Shown: positions 47,081 to 58,840, numbered from the stretch's first letter. The stretch: 64,000 nt of DNA from Acestrorhynchus altus (GCA_034509495.1 CM067521.1:26154166-26218165); one strand, 5' to 3'. Numbers and translations: made by a program. Notes: generated by a model not told the origin, from the letters alone.

Positions 47081-47483
47081 TTGGAGATGTTTAATGAACA
47101 TAGTGATGGAAAACCATGCCTTTCTTCCCAGATAGAGATTACATTGTCATTTACACAGGGTACCTAAAACTTTGCACCATACTACTGTATGGTAGTATAA
47201 TATATATAAACAGGGAGCCCAATTCAAAACTTTGGAAATTTAAAACAGTATTCAATCTCTGTCCAACTACCATGATCAGCCCACAATGAAACTGTGGCAT
47301 GCTTTTCTTTTTCTTTTTCTCCTTCTCCTCTTCTTCCACCTTATATCAGACCTCACCTCACCTCACCTCTCTCTTTATTAGCAGAATCTCTCCATAGTGG
47401 CACAGTGACCCTGTTCCCATCTGGATTCATTACACTGCTGTGCCTCCTAGTGGTGAAATGCTGGATTAAGGTGGGTGCTATTA

Positions 47484-47561
47484 ATCAAATCAAATCAAAT
47501 CAACATTTATTTTTATAGCGCTCTTCACAACTGAAGTTGTCACAGAGCAGCTTCACAGAAA

Positions 47562-47597
<36 letters not shown>

Positions 47598-47795
47598 AAA
47601 GGTTAAAACAGGAACAAAGTATACATGACACAGATCCCCTAGTGATCAAGCCAAATGACAACAGTGGCAAGGAAAAACTCCCTCAGAGCTGGAGGAAGAA
47701 ATATTGTGAGGAACCAGGCTCACAAGGGGAGGACCCATCCTCCTCTGGTCAAACTACTTATACATAGTTAGGGGACACTGGACCCCCACACCTCA
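47484..47795 (-). mobile_element. L2/CR1-like LINE 3' fragment
   Basis: Starts AATCAAATCAAATCAAATC, then CGCTCTTCACAACTGAAGTTG, (AAAT)n at 47562-47597, AAAAACTCCCTCAGAGCTGG and GGGGACACTGGACCCC. This is the same order as 30857-31145. Confidence 0.85.
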
Positions 47796-47875
47796 TGTAT
47801 GTGGACATGGAGATGGTTGGTGTAACAGTAACATGGAGGCAGATGATCCACTGTGGTGACCCTTAAAGCAGTCGA

Positions 47876-47966
47876 AAGAAGAAGAAGAAGAAGAAGAAGA
47901 AGAAGAAGAAGAAGAAGAAGAAGAAGAAGAAGAAGAAGAAGAAGAAGAAGATGATGATGATGATGA
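47876..47966. repeat. (GAA)n then (GAT)n microsatellite
   Basis: About 24 GAA units are followed by five GAT units. It gives false poly-serine and poly-leucine frames on the minus strand. Confidence 0.95.
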
Positions 47967-48244
47967 TATATATTTAATACACTCATCATTACAAATACCT
48001 GCTCCCAGCAGAAAGTGTGGGATCGAAGTGCTATTGGGAAGTAGGATACAAGTAATCATGAAAAATTTAGACTGATGTTTGACTAATGTTTCTTGATCTA
48101 CACATACAGTAGTGTCTCTCACTATGGCATTGGGTTTGCCAGACATCTCTGCATTGTTTTGTAGAGGTTCCTAATGGTGCCCTGTGATAATCCATCCCAT
48201 GCATCTTAAATGTTCTCACTCAGCTCTGCTGAAATAGAGCACCA

Positions 48245-48370
48245 GAGTGTTCAGAAAAGGTAGAACCACTGGTCGCAGGATCTCATAAACATAACATTTG
48301 TCTGTAAAAGATTCTGTAATGAAGACCAAAGGTGATCTGGAATTGTACGAAACTGCACCCACATCATGAG
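48245..48370 (-). repeat. Dispersed repeat, inverted partner of 23920-24035
   Basis: CAGAAAAGGTAGAACCACTGG, TAATGAAGACCAAAGGTGATC and AACTGCACCCACATCATGAG match the reverse of 23930-24020 with an extra internal stretch. Confidence 0.6.
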
Positions 48371-48609
48371 ACCAGACCTTCTTGACATCTGACAAAACAA
48401 TTATCTTGGTTTTGACCACAATGTCTCCACACACAGATGTGATGCTAATCTCACAGACAAAAAGCAACACACTCTTTTCACTGGGCTCTTAAAAGGACAA
48501 AAACTTGGCAGAATTATCACTTACACACCTTTATGACCCCTCTATTAACCAAGGGATGTGTCAGTTTTCTGTTCTGTGTCCTGTACATGGCCAAAATATC
48601 TGATTCATT

Positions 48610-48910
48610 CATGTGCATTTAAAAACCTCATTCACCCAATCACAGCCTACTCTCATTCTCACCCAATCACAGCCTACTCTGACTCTGACTCTCAGCCAAT
48701 CACAGCCTGCTCTCACTATCAGCTTTACCTCTTTATTATATTACTCCTGTTTGTGCTGTATGTCTGTGCTCTCCAATGTGGACCAGAAACAGGTGGGTTC
48801 CACTTCAGAGACTTGGTTCCTCTCAAGGTTACTTTCTCCCAGTCTGAGGGGTCAGAGTCTCTTAGGATTTCTGTAAATCTGCTTTATGATAACAACTTTG
48901 TTGGACAAAA
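48610..48910 (+). mobile_element. L2-like LINE 3' end with CCAAT-containing repeats
   Basis: Three CACCCAATCACAGCCTACTC-type units (48634-48712) precede CAGCTTTACCTCTTTATTAT and CTCAAGGTTACTTTCTCCCAG. This parallels 44440-44760. The tail is degraded after CTGCTTTATGATAAC. Confidence 0.75.
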
Positions 48911-49385
48911 GTTTCCAGACACTTTCTAATGCAATCTTATGGGACATTTTCTATTGCACACAGTTAAATAAAAAAGTATAAAAAAACAAAAATATAATAA
49001 AATAGATTAGATGCATGGTCACCTTCCTCTCACACCTTCCATCTGCTAATGACTTGAACACTGCAGAAATAAAAAGAATGTTCAGGATATTTCACTTATA
49101 CAGTTTATACAAGGTGAATTACACTAAGATGGGGCAGTGCCTAGTATGGTAAGCCTAGGCTTTATTTATTGTAGGTCTTCCTCAAATCAAGGTTATAAAA
49201 TTGAACTTTTTGGAAAGTGTGTTTTACAGGTTGGTCATTTGGACCTGGAAAACAGAGCTTGAAAACACTAACACCACAACACAACATGCATGTTGCTCGC
49301 TGAATCCTAAACACCTCTTCATTTAGTGAATTATATGAGGTACAAAACTACATCTATAATGATCTATGTACATTTTTGTGACTTG
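48911..49385. other. Intergenic sequence, nothing recognised
   Basis: Unassigned AT-rich stretch before the second L2-like LINE. Confidence 0.35.
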
Positions 49386-49387
49386 CA

Positions 49388-52300
49388 TCAAATCAAAAGC
49401 AAATCAACATTTATTTGTATAGCACTCTTCACAACTGAAGTTGTCACAGAACAGCTTCACAGAAATCAAGAAATAAAACACAGGTTAACACAGGAACAAA
49501 GGATAAGAGACAGGGTGGGAAACTAGTCCAGGTCCAGTAGGCAGAAGGTGGAAAGCTAATGTAAAGATATATCAGGGGAGCTTTGCGTCCTTCTCAGATG
49601 GGGCAGATGAGCTTGCGGTTAGGACCTAATCAGTTCAGGCCAGTGGGTCATCATTAACATAGAGATGAATTTGTTTGAAATTTAAAAGATAATAGAGAAT
49701 GTAAACATTACCAGGGTGTGGCGAGTGACTCCGGCAGATCTGACTATAACAGCTGAACTCCGGAGAGAACCAGAAGAACATAAACATGGGAACATCCTGA
49801 AACATTGGCATCTAACTGCTCCACCGTCACAAACCAGAGTGATCACGAGAAGGAGTCAGATGGAAGCACCAACATCCCAGTTTACCATAAAACCCAGTTT
49901 ACCATAAAACCCAGTTTACCATAAATCCCAGTTTACCATGAACCTCAGTGTCCATGAACCCGTGGATCTGCAGCCTGTAACTAAGCTAAGACATTAATGA
50001 CCAAATGCTACACTGAACAAGTAAGTTTTCAGTCTAGACTTGAAAACTGAGACAGTGTCTGAGTCCCGAACATTATCTGGAAGGTGATTCCAGAGCTGGG
50101 GGGCTTTGTGAGAAAAGGCTCGTCCCCCTGCTGAGATCTTCTGAATTCTGGGAACTAATAGGAAGCAGCTCCCTGTGATCTGAGTGATGGTGGTGGCTCA
50201 TAAAGGTGAATTAGATCCTGTAAGTATTCAGGAGCGAGTCTGTGTCAGGCTTTATATGTAAGTAAAAGAATTTTATAATCAATAGGGAATCTGACCAGAA
50301 GCCAATGCAGCACTGATAGTATTGGACTGATGTGGTCAGATGTTCTGGGTTTAGTCGGACACTGGCTGCAGCATTTTGAACTGAAGTCCAGTGCATTGCA
50401 GTAATCTAACCGTGAGGTAATAAAAGCACCAGTTTTTCAGCAGTGTGTAAGGACAGGACATTTCTTAATTTGGAAATATTATGAAGAAGGAGAAAAGCTG
50501 TCCTAGTAATATTACCTGTGTGTTGGATAATCTGAATCAATTATGACACCAAGATTTTTGGCTACTGAATCAGGTATAACTGAGAAATCGGCCAGATTTA
50601 GCATTAAGTCTGATAATTTTTTCCTTGCAATTTTAGGACACAAAAGGAGGAGCTGTTTTACTATGTACAAGGAGGAAGTTATGCAACATCCAATAATTTA
50701 TGTCTTTTATCCAGTCCTCCATTTTCTTTAATCTAGTTTTATCATCAGGTTTGTCTGATATATAGAGTAGAGTCTCATCTGCATAACAGTGGAAGTTAAT
50801 GTCTGATATATACAGTTGAGTATTGTCTGAGTAACAGTGGAAGTTAATGCTATGTCTGTTTATTACTGTGCTGAGAGAAAGCAGGTAAAGACTGAACAGT
50901 AGTGGTCCAAAAACAGAACCTTGTGGGATTCCATATCTCATTTCAGTGAGACTGGAAGAGACATCCTTTTCATTTACAAATTGAAACTTATCAGTTAGGT
51001 AATTCTGAACCACAAGAGCACTGTCCCTGTGATTCCGACCATGCTGTCTAATCTTTCTAGGAGAACAGTCTGATCTATTGTATCAAATGCTGCACCTCAA
51101 TCTAGCAGCACAAGCAGGGTCACATAGCCTTGATCAGAGAAAGAAGGAGATCATCTGTAATCCTAACCAGGACCCTCAGTACTATGATGAGGCCTGAATC
51201 CATTGTGGAATTTTTCATATATGTGATTCTTGTGCAGGTATCTGCACAGTTGTTGGGCCACAGATTTTTCTAAAATCTTAGATATAAATGGTAAATTAGA
51301 AATAGGTCTGTAATTATCGAGTACACTCTGATTCAGATTTGCTTTCTTCAGCAGTGGTTTAATGACTGCTACTTTAAAAGCTTTAGGTTTGTAACCTAAA
51401 CTAAGAGAAGAGTTTACTATTGTTAAGAGAGGTTTGATTATAGGTGGCAGCACGTCTTTAAGTAGGTTTGATGGTATTGCATCTAAACAGCAGGTGGCAG
51501 AGTTTGAGGAGTAAATAATTTTCTCTAATTCTGACTGTGGAAGTGGGTGAAAGGTTTCCAACTTTTCTTCTAGATCTATATTTCGTTCTATATCAGGCAG
51601 ACCAGAAGACAAACTGTTTGGATTTAATATTATGGGTTGAATTGTCTGTCTAATATTTTCTATTTTATGATTGAAAAAGTCCATAAAGATATTACTGGTG
51701 AACTTTGATGGAATCGTCGGTGGTGTACCTGCCTGATCGCACTGAAAAGTACTCTGGGATTGTTTTTGTTCTTTTCGATCAATGTGGATAAATAATCTGA
51801 GCGAGCTCTAGTTAGAGCCCTTCTATAATCAATTAGGCTGTTCTTCCAAGCTGAGTGGAACACTTCCAGTTTAGTGGAACGCCATTTCCGTTCTAGCCTT
51901 CGTGCTGACTGTTTCAAGGTACGGGTCTGATCGTTGTACCATGGGGTGATTTTCTTCTGTCTTAATTTTTTATATTTAAGTGGTGCTACATTGTCCAATG
52001 TTGATCTGAGGTTATTATGTAAACAGTTGATTAATTTATCCAACTCCTAACTCTTTTTTCTCATGCACTATTATCTATATTGTAAATTGTAATATAGTGT
52101 CTATATTATATATTCTATATATTTATATAGTGCTTCTTTCTTACTAAATATTTTTTTTTAAATCTATCTATAATTTAGTGCTTCTTACTAAATCATGTTT
52201 ATCTATCTTTCTACTTCTGCACTGTACTGATGTTGAATTCCATGCTGCTACTGGAACCTTAATTTCCCTGAAGGAACCCTCCCAAGGGATCAATAAAGTT

Positions 52301-52415
52301 CTATTCTATTCTATTCTATTCTATTCTATTCTATTCTATTCTATTCCTCTGGATCTGTTGGATAGTAATCTAGTGTTAAAAAATGAGGTAAGTTTTCACT
52401 AATTTGTTGGGCTGA
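49388..52415 (-). mobile_element. L2/CR1-like LINE, second copy, interrupted
   Basis: Same family as 30857-34107. The pre-RT domain is at 52043-51660, the fingers at 51684-51163 (YRPISNLPFISKILEK), then a decayed palm at 51013-50633. The RT box occurs twice, as YSDNTQLYIS and YADETLLYIS, because 48 bp are tandemly duplicated (50753-50848). Neither copy keeps an intact YADD. The 3' UTR has about four 17-bp units (49876-49945). The 5' part is split by an insertion at 52049-52345 and resumes until about 52415. Fingers differ from copy 1 at only about ten of 173 residues. Confidence 0.88.
52049..52345 (+). mobile_element. Rex1-like LINE tail nested in the L2-like LINE
   Basis: Begins AACTCTTTTTTCTCATGCAC and ends GGGATCAATAAAGTTCTATTC plus (TATTC)n. 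Removing it restores ATCCAACTCCT|CTGGATCTG, which matches the uninterrupted copy at 33865-33885. The target duplication is at most TCCT. Confidence 0.88.
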
Positions 52416-52419
52416 GCAG

Positions 52420-52565
52420 ACCAGAGTTGTGGGGGGAACAGTGGAGAAGGTGAATGACATTAACGACTTCTTCAACCAGTTCAACCAGCCCATGTACCCC
52501 CCACCCATTCCCTCACTGCATCCATCTCTCCCGCTTCCCTCAACAAATCCTCCACCAGCTACCAC
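52420..52565 (+). pseudogene. Rex1-like LINE linker fragment
   Basis: GGTVEKVNDINDFFNQFNQP parallels GGTVEKANKMNDFFNRFNQP of the copy at 42210-42270. It is truncated at both sides. Confidence 0.8.
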
Positions 52566-52700
52566 AGCAGCATTCCCTTCATTGGATTCCTGTACCTGCC
52601 TGCATCAGATTCAAAACCTTGATACTGATCTACAAAGCCAAAAATGGACCAGCTCCTCTATACATGATAGCAACCTCTCTTGGCTCTCGGTGAAGGCGGT
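52566..52700 (+). pseudogene. L2-like LINE ORF scrap
   Basis: The frame gives LHWIPVPACIRFKTLILIYK then AKNGPAPLYM, the conserved LHWLPV..RI.FK..L..YK..NG.AP segment after the RT domain. Confidence 0.8.
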
Positions 52701-52749
52701 CTCACTTTCCTCCCTCTCCTCCCTTATCTCTCCTGCTTAGCTCTTCAGT

Positions 52750-53727
52750 CTTGTCTGCTACTGTCTCACTTGGGAGACTCGCTCATGCTGTTCTTCTAAA
52801 CCAAAGTATGGATTTGATCAACTGGTCTCTCAACGCCATAGACACCATCTTCTTGAAGAGAAGTCTGGGTTCGGGGGAACCTGCATGTCCTGACGGACAT
52901 TTGCAGCTGGATACACGATGGACTCCTGGGAGAGGTGGAAGGTCGTGTGCCTGGCGGTGCTGTCAGTCGAGGATGTTGAGGATATATATTTGGATTTTTG
53001 ATAGTGAGTACTCTGCTGATTGGACTGGTCACTGCACTGGCATATCGGAAAATTAGAGAAGTGAGGGCAGCTATCAAAGGCCCCTATAAGCTGCCTGAGA
53101 TGTTTGACACTCTGGGCAAGGCTGTCAGGACTCAGACTGTGACTTTACATCGCACATTGGAGAACATCTCGGAGAAACTGTCAGTTTTGCAAAGGAGTAT
53201 TGATTGTCTGGGAGACCATACAACAGGAGATGAGTAGCTGCAAAATGGACCCTACTCTCTCCCAGACAAAATATTCGTGTTATCAGCTATTCGGCTCCCC
53301 CCTATCAGCTCTGACCTTGGCAGATGCTGGAAATCTCCCCCAGAGGACAACGTTCTGGGATGCTCCCTCCCTTCTCCTACCTACTGTTGATTGCAGTTTC
53401 TGGCTGGCTGCTCAAGGCTTATCTAAGAACTGAGACATTGTCATGACAACTGCTGGATTTCAGGTTGAGCTTCCAGGCAAGGCGCCATCTGCAGGAGGAA
53501 AAACGTCTTCGCAGCTTTTTCTTCCTTCTGTGTTGATTATGTGTGCTTAAGTGCTTGGATGTTTTTTTATCTACCTAAATCATGTTCCTCTTGGAACATA
53601 GTCTGGGTGTGTTTTTTTCTTCCTTCCTTACCTCATGTATACTGCATTTGTTTTTCTTAATGAATTTCCCTTTCCTTCGGGATTGTAAGGGATCAATAAA
53701 GTATTTATCTTATCTTATCTTATCTCA
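52750..53727 (+). mobile_element. Retroposon with a decayed small membrane-protein ORF
   Basis: Three consecutive frames together suggest one ancestral ORF. ATG at 52808 opens MDLINWSLNAIDTIF and SGEPACPDG. A shift near 52895-52900 leads to TFAAGYTMDSWERWKVVCLA. A second shift in the T5 run at 52994-52998 leads to IVSTLLIGLVTALAY (transmembrane), then a charged, heptad-like tail (LPEMFDTLGKAVRTQTV, LENISEKLSVLQRSI) to TAG at 53238. The 3' part ends GATTGTAAGGGATCAATAAAG and (TTATC)n, a LINE-type tail. The same tail recurs at 56826-56917. I recognise no family with confidence; no RT is encoded. Confidence 0.6.
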
Positions 53728-54075
53728 ATGGTCAAAACTCGAGCTGTACCAAGAGCCCTTTGAGCTTCAAGTACAGCTCGACTTGACACACCGTCCCTCA
53801 AAACACAAGGAAAACATGCATCCAGACTCTTTTCTGTTCTGGAACCAAAATGGTGGAACGAACTTCCCCTGGGAGTCTGAACAGCTGAGTCTCTCACTGT
53901 CTTCAAACGCAGACTGAAGACTCATCTGTTTTAACCATTAGTGTTCAGCAGGATCTAAGTGTGAGAAATCTCTAGATTCTAGCCTCGTCTACTAGATAAG
54001 GATATTTCCTGAGTGAACAGCAAAGCACTTTTGTAAGTTGCTCTGGATAAGGCCGTAAATGTAAATGTAATTTGA
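53728..54075 (+). pseudogene. L2-like LINE 3' end
   Basis: The frame gives KTQGKHASRLFSVLEPKWWN and ESLTVFKRRLKTHLF, the C-terminus of an L2 ORF (WN.LP...S...FK..LKTHLF), with a stop before TAESL. The UTR terminus CAAAGCACTTTTGTAAGTTG, CTCTGGATAAGGCCGTAAATG follows. Confidence 0.8.
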
Positions 54076-54079
54076 CATA

Positions 54080-54705
54080 GTACCTAGTAGTTTTATAGAG
54101 TAGTTTTGAGTGGTTTTACTTGACAACTGAGTGAATTGAAAACCAGTCAAAATGTGTATGAAGGTAAGACTATAGTCATATGTACATAGTTACTTTTTGG
54201 TGTGAAAATGTATGTCTGTAATATTGCTATTAGCAATTTTACAGTTTAGTTTTTATAGTTTGCAAACTAGTCAAAAATGTGTGAAAGTAAGACTATAGTC
54301 TAATGTATTTATTCAATTTTTGGTGTGAAAAGGTGTGTGTTTATAATAATGCTATTAGTAAGTTATTATTTTTCAATAGATTAAGGAGTTATTTTCTAAC
54401 TAAATTGAGTGGTTTTAATGGAAATCTGAGTGAATTGAAAACCAGTCAAACATTTATGTGAAGGTTAAACTATAGTCTTATGTATTTAGCCAGTTTCTGT
54501 TATGAAAATGTATACATGTGTAATGTTGGAACTTTAAATTTATTGCCTGTTGAATATATTAAAGAGCCATTTTTTTTATAAATTGTGTGGTTTATCTTGA
54601 AGACTGGGTGACTTGTAAACCAGTCAAATATTTATATGAAGGTAAGATTATAGTCTTATGTATTTAGGCAGTTTTTGGTGTGAAAATGTATGCGTCGAGA
54701 GCAGA
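54080..54705. repeat. ~175-bp satellite, about four units
   Basis: AACCAGTCAAA...GAAGGTAAGACTATAGTC, TTATGTATTTAG and TTTTTGGTGTGAAAATGTATG recur at about 54145, 54265, 54440 and 54615. The last periods are about 175 bp; the second unit is shorter. Confidence 0.75.
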
Positions 54706-54784
54706 GCATGTAATGTGGGAGCCTACTTAGCGGGATGGGTAATTGGCACATCTAAATTAGTAGGGGTGAAAATAAATAAATAAA

Positions 54785-55480
54785 TAAAAATAATAAAATA
54801 ACCCCAAACCCTAACCTTAACCCCTAACCCCTACACCTAACCCTAACCTTAACCCCTAACCCCTACACCTAACCCTAACCTTAACCCCTAACCCCTACAC
54901 CTAACCTTAACCCCTAACCCCTACACCTAACCCTTAACCCTAACCTTAACCCCTAACCCCTACACCTAACCCTAACCTTAACCCCTAACCTGAACCCCTA
55001 ACCCCTACACCTAACCCTAAACTTAACCCCTAAACCTAACCCCTAACCCTAACCCTTACACCTAACCTAACCTAACCTAACCCCTACACCTAACCCTAAC
55101 TTTAACCCTTAACCCTAAACTTAACCCCTAACCCTTACACCTAACCTAACCTAACCCCTAACCTTAACCCCTAACCCCTACACCTGACCCTAACTTTAAC
55201 CCTTAACCCTAAAATTAACCCCTAACCTTAACCCATAACCCTTACACCTAACACTAACCTTAACCCTATCCTTAACACCTAATGCTTAATCTTAATACCT
55301 AACCCTAGCCTTAATGTCTAACCCTAACCCCTAACCTTATCCAAACCTTTATCCTAAAACTTTACACTTTATAATACCCTAATTTTAACCTAATCTTACA
55401 TTCTAATTTCACTTTAATCCTTATATTTAAACCTTTATAATAACCCTGACCCTAATTCTAACCTAACCTTAACATACCCT
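54785..55480. repeat. Degenerate telomere-like array
   Basis: CCCTAA, CCTTAA, CCCCTAA and CACCTAA hexa- and heptamers run for about 500 bp and then decay. A higher-order unit of about 30-36 bp (ACACCTAACCCTAACCTTAA then CCCCTAACCCCT) is visible. The strand matches CCCTAA, the C-rich vertebrate telomere strand. Confidence 0.85.
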
Positions 55481-55686
55481 TTATCCTAGACCTAAATGGA
55501 GGGTTTGATCCAACACAAATCTAAAACTCAAATATAACTACAACTATAGGTTGTAACATATACATATATAATAAAGGACTGCATAATCACTTAAGGATGG
55601 ATCATGATCTTCAAGACTGGACTGTTGTGGAACCTTTGTGGAACCTTTTATCTACGTTTTAGTAGAAATTAATTTACTTTTTGAAG

Positions 55687-56822
55687 TCAATAAAGCATGC
55701 AAAAATTTTCCCATTGTTTTGGTGGATGCTCTGTTGGATTAGCCTGTCTAGGTTTAGGGTGTGGATTACTCAGGACACTGTGTTCAGAAAGGAAGGCCTG
55801 AATCCGGGCATTTATGATACAGCAGAAGACCGTCCCCAGGTTAATGCTCACACAGATGCCTCTGTAGTTGTTGGGGTGGAATTTGTCTCCACTCTTGTAG
55901 ATCGGGGAAATGAGCCCCCTGTTCCAGGACTCAGGAAAGCAGCCAGCTTGCAGAACCAGATTGAGGAGTTGAAGTTCAGCCCTGTGCAGCTCAGAGGAGC
56001 TGAACTTCAGCATCTCAGTCCTGATGCTGTCAGGGCCACAAGCTTTGTTGGGCTTTAGAACATGGAGAGTGTCTGACTGTTCTTCTGGAGTCATTTGGTG
56101 ATCGAGTGGGTTCTGGTAACATTTGATGGCCAGTTCTAAATGTTCTAATTCCTTTTATGTGTGTTTTTGATGAGGTGTCAGATTTATTGTTTGAATTTCT
56201 GCTAATAAATTTTGGATGGGGACATCCTGATTCTGTTTTTTGTTTACTGAGTTCCATCTTTCCCAGAATTGGTTCTGATGAATGGAGTTTTCTATCTCCT
56301 GTGGTGTTTTGTTATAATATTGTTGTTTTTTCTTGTATAATGTTTGTACATTTTAAGTGTTTCATTGTATTTGTGTCTCAGATCAGGTTTCTGAGTTTCT
56401 CTGTTTCTGGTTTGATAGCTGTCTGAGTTGTGTTCTTATAGTTCTACACTCTTCATCAAACCAGGTTTCTTTCTGGGCTTTTCTACTCAGGGTTTTTGTT
56501 TTTGTCACGCTTTGGTTGCACATTGATGATAAATGTGATTAATTTGATTTACTGCCAGATTAATATCTTTTTGGTTTGACTGGAACTCTTTTATTAGAAA
56601 CCTGTTAATAAGGTCAGTGATCTCTGCAGAACTGGTTGCAGTGGTGAATTCAGACACACTGATGGGAGTCCATTTGTAAGCCAGATTAATTGAGATTAGT
56701 TTGCTGGACTCCTCGGGTTTCTCAGATTGGTGAACTCTTTTTAGGAACACGTTCGTTTGACAGTGGTCTGATAGTGGTAACTGTGGTCTGATGGTGAATG
56801 CACGGATGGAGGAGGGGTTCAT
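55687..56822 (-). pseudogene. Non-LTR retrotransposon, endonuclease end to RT fingers
   Basis: From 56822 down, the minus frame gives LPLSDHCQTNVFLKRVHQSE (SDH endonuclease motif). A linker with KAQKETWFDEEC and ERWNSVNKKQNQ follows in shifting frames. From 56094 come RT motifs LKPNKACGPDSIRTEMLKF, LISPIYKSGDKFHPNNYRGI, CVSINLGTVFCCIIN and FLSEHSVLS. The palm is missing. Its RT differs from both other LINE families here, and its clade is not certain. Codon-level decay shows it is dead. Confidence 0.85.
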
Positions 56823-56825
56823 GTC

Positions 56826-56917
56826 AGTAATGTATACTCATGTATACTGCTTTTGTTTTTCTCAATGAATCCTTTCCTTCAGGATTGTAAGGGATCGATA
56901 AAGTATCTACCTAATCT
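56826..56917 (+). mobile_element. Solo 3' tail of the 52750-53727 retroposon family
   Basis: ACTCATGTATACTGCTTTTG, CTTTCCTTCAGGATTGTAAG, GGGATCGATAAAGTATCTACC match 53632-53715. This is a second, 5'-truncated copy. Confidence 0.7.
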
Positions 56918-56995
56918 AATGGCATAGTTGACTACACTGGACCCAAGAACTGAGCAGTAGGTGAACCGACCTAAAGAGTCACCTCGGATCCGACC

Positions 56996-56997
<2 letters not shown>

Positions 56998-57042
<45 letters not shown>
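56998..57042. repeat. (TC)n(TG)n microsatellite
   Basis: About 14 TC units are followed by about eight TG units. Confidence 0.95.
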
Positions 57043-57570
57043 CATGAAGCTGAAAGCAGCTCTGAGTGAGGGGACGCTCCTCCCCCTTTGTCCACCTGCA
57101 GCTTGTTAAGAGATGACTCAGCTCTCAGCACTGTGATAGCCCCTCCCCCTCACAAACCCTAGGACCTCAACCACCTATTAGATTCTAAAACACGCCCAAA
57201 CACATGAATTTTCAGGTAGGCTGATTACTGCTGGAAGGAATTGGACAGATGATTTCTATTCAATGGGTGATGATATCTTGCCAGCTGTATTTAACCCCAA
57301 TTGAGTTGGTTAGAAATGAGCCAGGTTCCTACTCTGCACCATTGGAGAACACTAGACTGCAATCTGGAGGAAAGATTCTGCCTAGACTTAGATCATTGAA
57401 AATTATTTGGAGGATGAAGTCCCAAGAGGACACAATACCTTCACAGACCCTGTCTGGGTGACCTAGGAAACCTAGTGTTTTTAATGAAGGGGTCATTTGG
57501 GTGGTCAGGTAAGTATTTAACCCTTTACTGCCCACCTTTACACCACATACAAATAAATAACTTACAACCA
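57043..57570. other. Unassigned sequence before the inverted repeat
   Basis: No coding frame or transposon recognised. Confidence 0.35.
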
Positions 57571-57574
57571 AGGG

Positions 57575-57769
57575 TAATCTACCAGGAAATGTAGCATCTT
57601 AATCCTCAACCGGATTGTCTAGTCTAATTTTGTAGTCTAAAACCCATTTGAGGGATGCAAAAGGATCATAAAAGCCTAAATTATTGCTTTAAAGACTCTC
57701 AGGTACATTACTGAAGACTGAAAATTAAATCAAAAAGAAGATGCATATAACAGAAGTATATCCAGAAAA
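57575..57769. repeat. Diverged copy of the unit at the palindrome edge
   Basis: AGGAAATGTAGCATCTTAATC...GGATCATAAAAGCCTAAATT parallels AGAAAATGTAGTGTCTTAACTC...GGATCATAAAAACCTAAGC, 190 bp downstream. The palindrome therefore begins inside a ~190-bp tandem unit. Confidence 0.6.
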
Positions 57770-58699
57770 TGTAGTGTCTTAACTCCCAATGGGATTTTTG
57801 TTCTAATTTCAGAGTTTAAAACCCGCACAGAGTGTCATAAACGGATCATAAAAACCTAAGCTTGTGTTTTTAAAAGACGCTACTGGAGATTAGAAGATAC
57901 AAGACAATTTACTATCAAATAGAATGTTGGCCTTAACGTCAATATAACAAAGTCAAAAACCCAATTGGACATGGGACACAGGCCTGGGAGTGATCAACCT
58001 AGGTCAGCCACCTCAAAGGAGGGTGTATAGTGTTGAAGGGCTGAAACACCCATTGAGTTTGAGGTACACTACTGATGATGTGTCCTAAAATGTCTAGAAC
58101 TATGAATCAATGGATATACACAATATTTAAATAAATAAATAACATAGTAATATCCTTCTGATATAAATGTGTAGGTTTCAATTAAACTCTTTCAAAAATA
58201 ACTCTTTTTACTTTAGACTCCTCAATAAACCTCACTACTCCAACACTAAACCTGTTTACTCAAACCCATTTTAATTTAATATAAAAACACATAACCCTAA
58301 CCCTCACCCTACCCTTAACCCTTACCCTAACTCTAACCCTAACCCTAACACTTATTGTGTTCCAAACACTTAAGCATTAGTCTTAGAGCTACCAAATTTG
58401 ACGGGGTGGTTGAATGGAATGCTGTTGGTGACATATTAAAGAGCCAGTCCTCCAGCATAAAATATGCAGGAAGTAGCTCTACATTCATGGTAGGCTCACC
58501 AAACATCAGCACTATTCATGTATTTGGCCCCCAAACAGCATATTAAAATTGCAAATCACTGGGCCTTACCATTTCCCTAACCCTAACCCTAACTCTAACA
58601 CCAATCAAAACCTGATCATTAACCGTAGAGGCACCAAACCTTTGGCTGAATTTAAATCTAAACCACAAACTGAAATGGCATGGTAGGTGACGTTACATT

Positions 58700-58790
58700 T
58701 ATATTCTTTCTTTCTTTCTTTCTTTCTTTCTCTCTCCCTTTCTCTCTTTCTCTCGCTCTCTCCCTTTCTCTCTTTCTCTTGCTCTCTCTC

Positions 58791-58836
<46 letters not shown>
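58700..58836. repeat. (CTTT)n/(CT)n tract, left arm
   Basis: CTTT units pass into CT units with regular CCC/CG interruptions. It mirrors 59390-59515 and lies directly before the exon-like fragment, where it could act as a polypyrimidine tract. Confidence 0.9.

Positions 58837-58840
<4 letters not shown>

Noticed and set aside
47793..48146. Poly-serine and poly-leucine frames
   Set aside because: Translation of the (GAA)n/(GAT)n microsatellite.
58355..58546. Identical 63-residue frames at 58355-58546 (+) and 59673-59864 (-)
   Set aside because: Their identity follows from the inverted repeat. Composition and lack of family resemblance argue against a protein.
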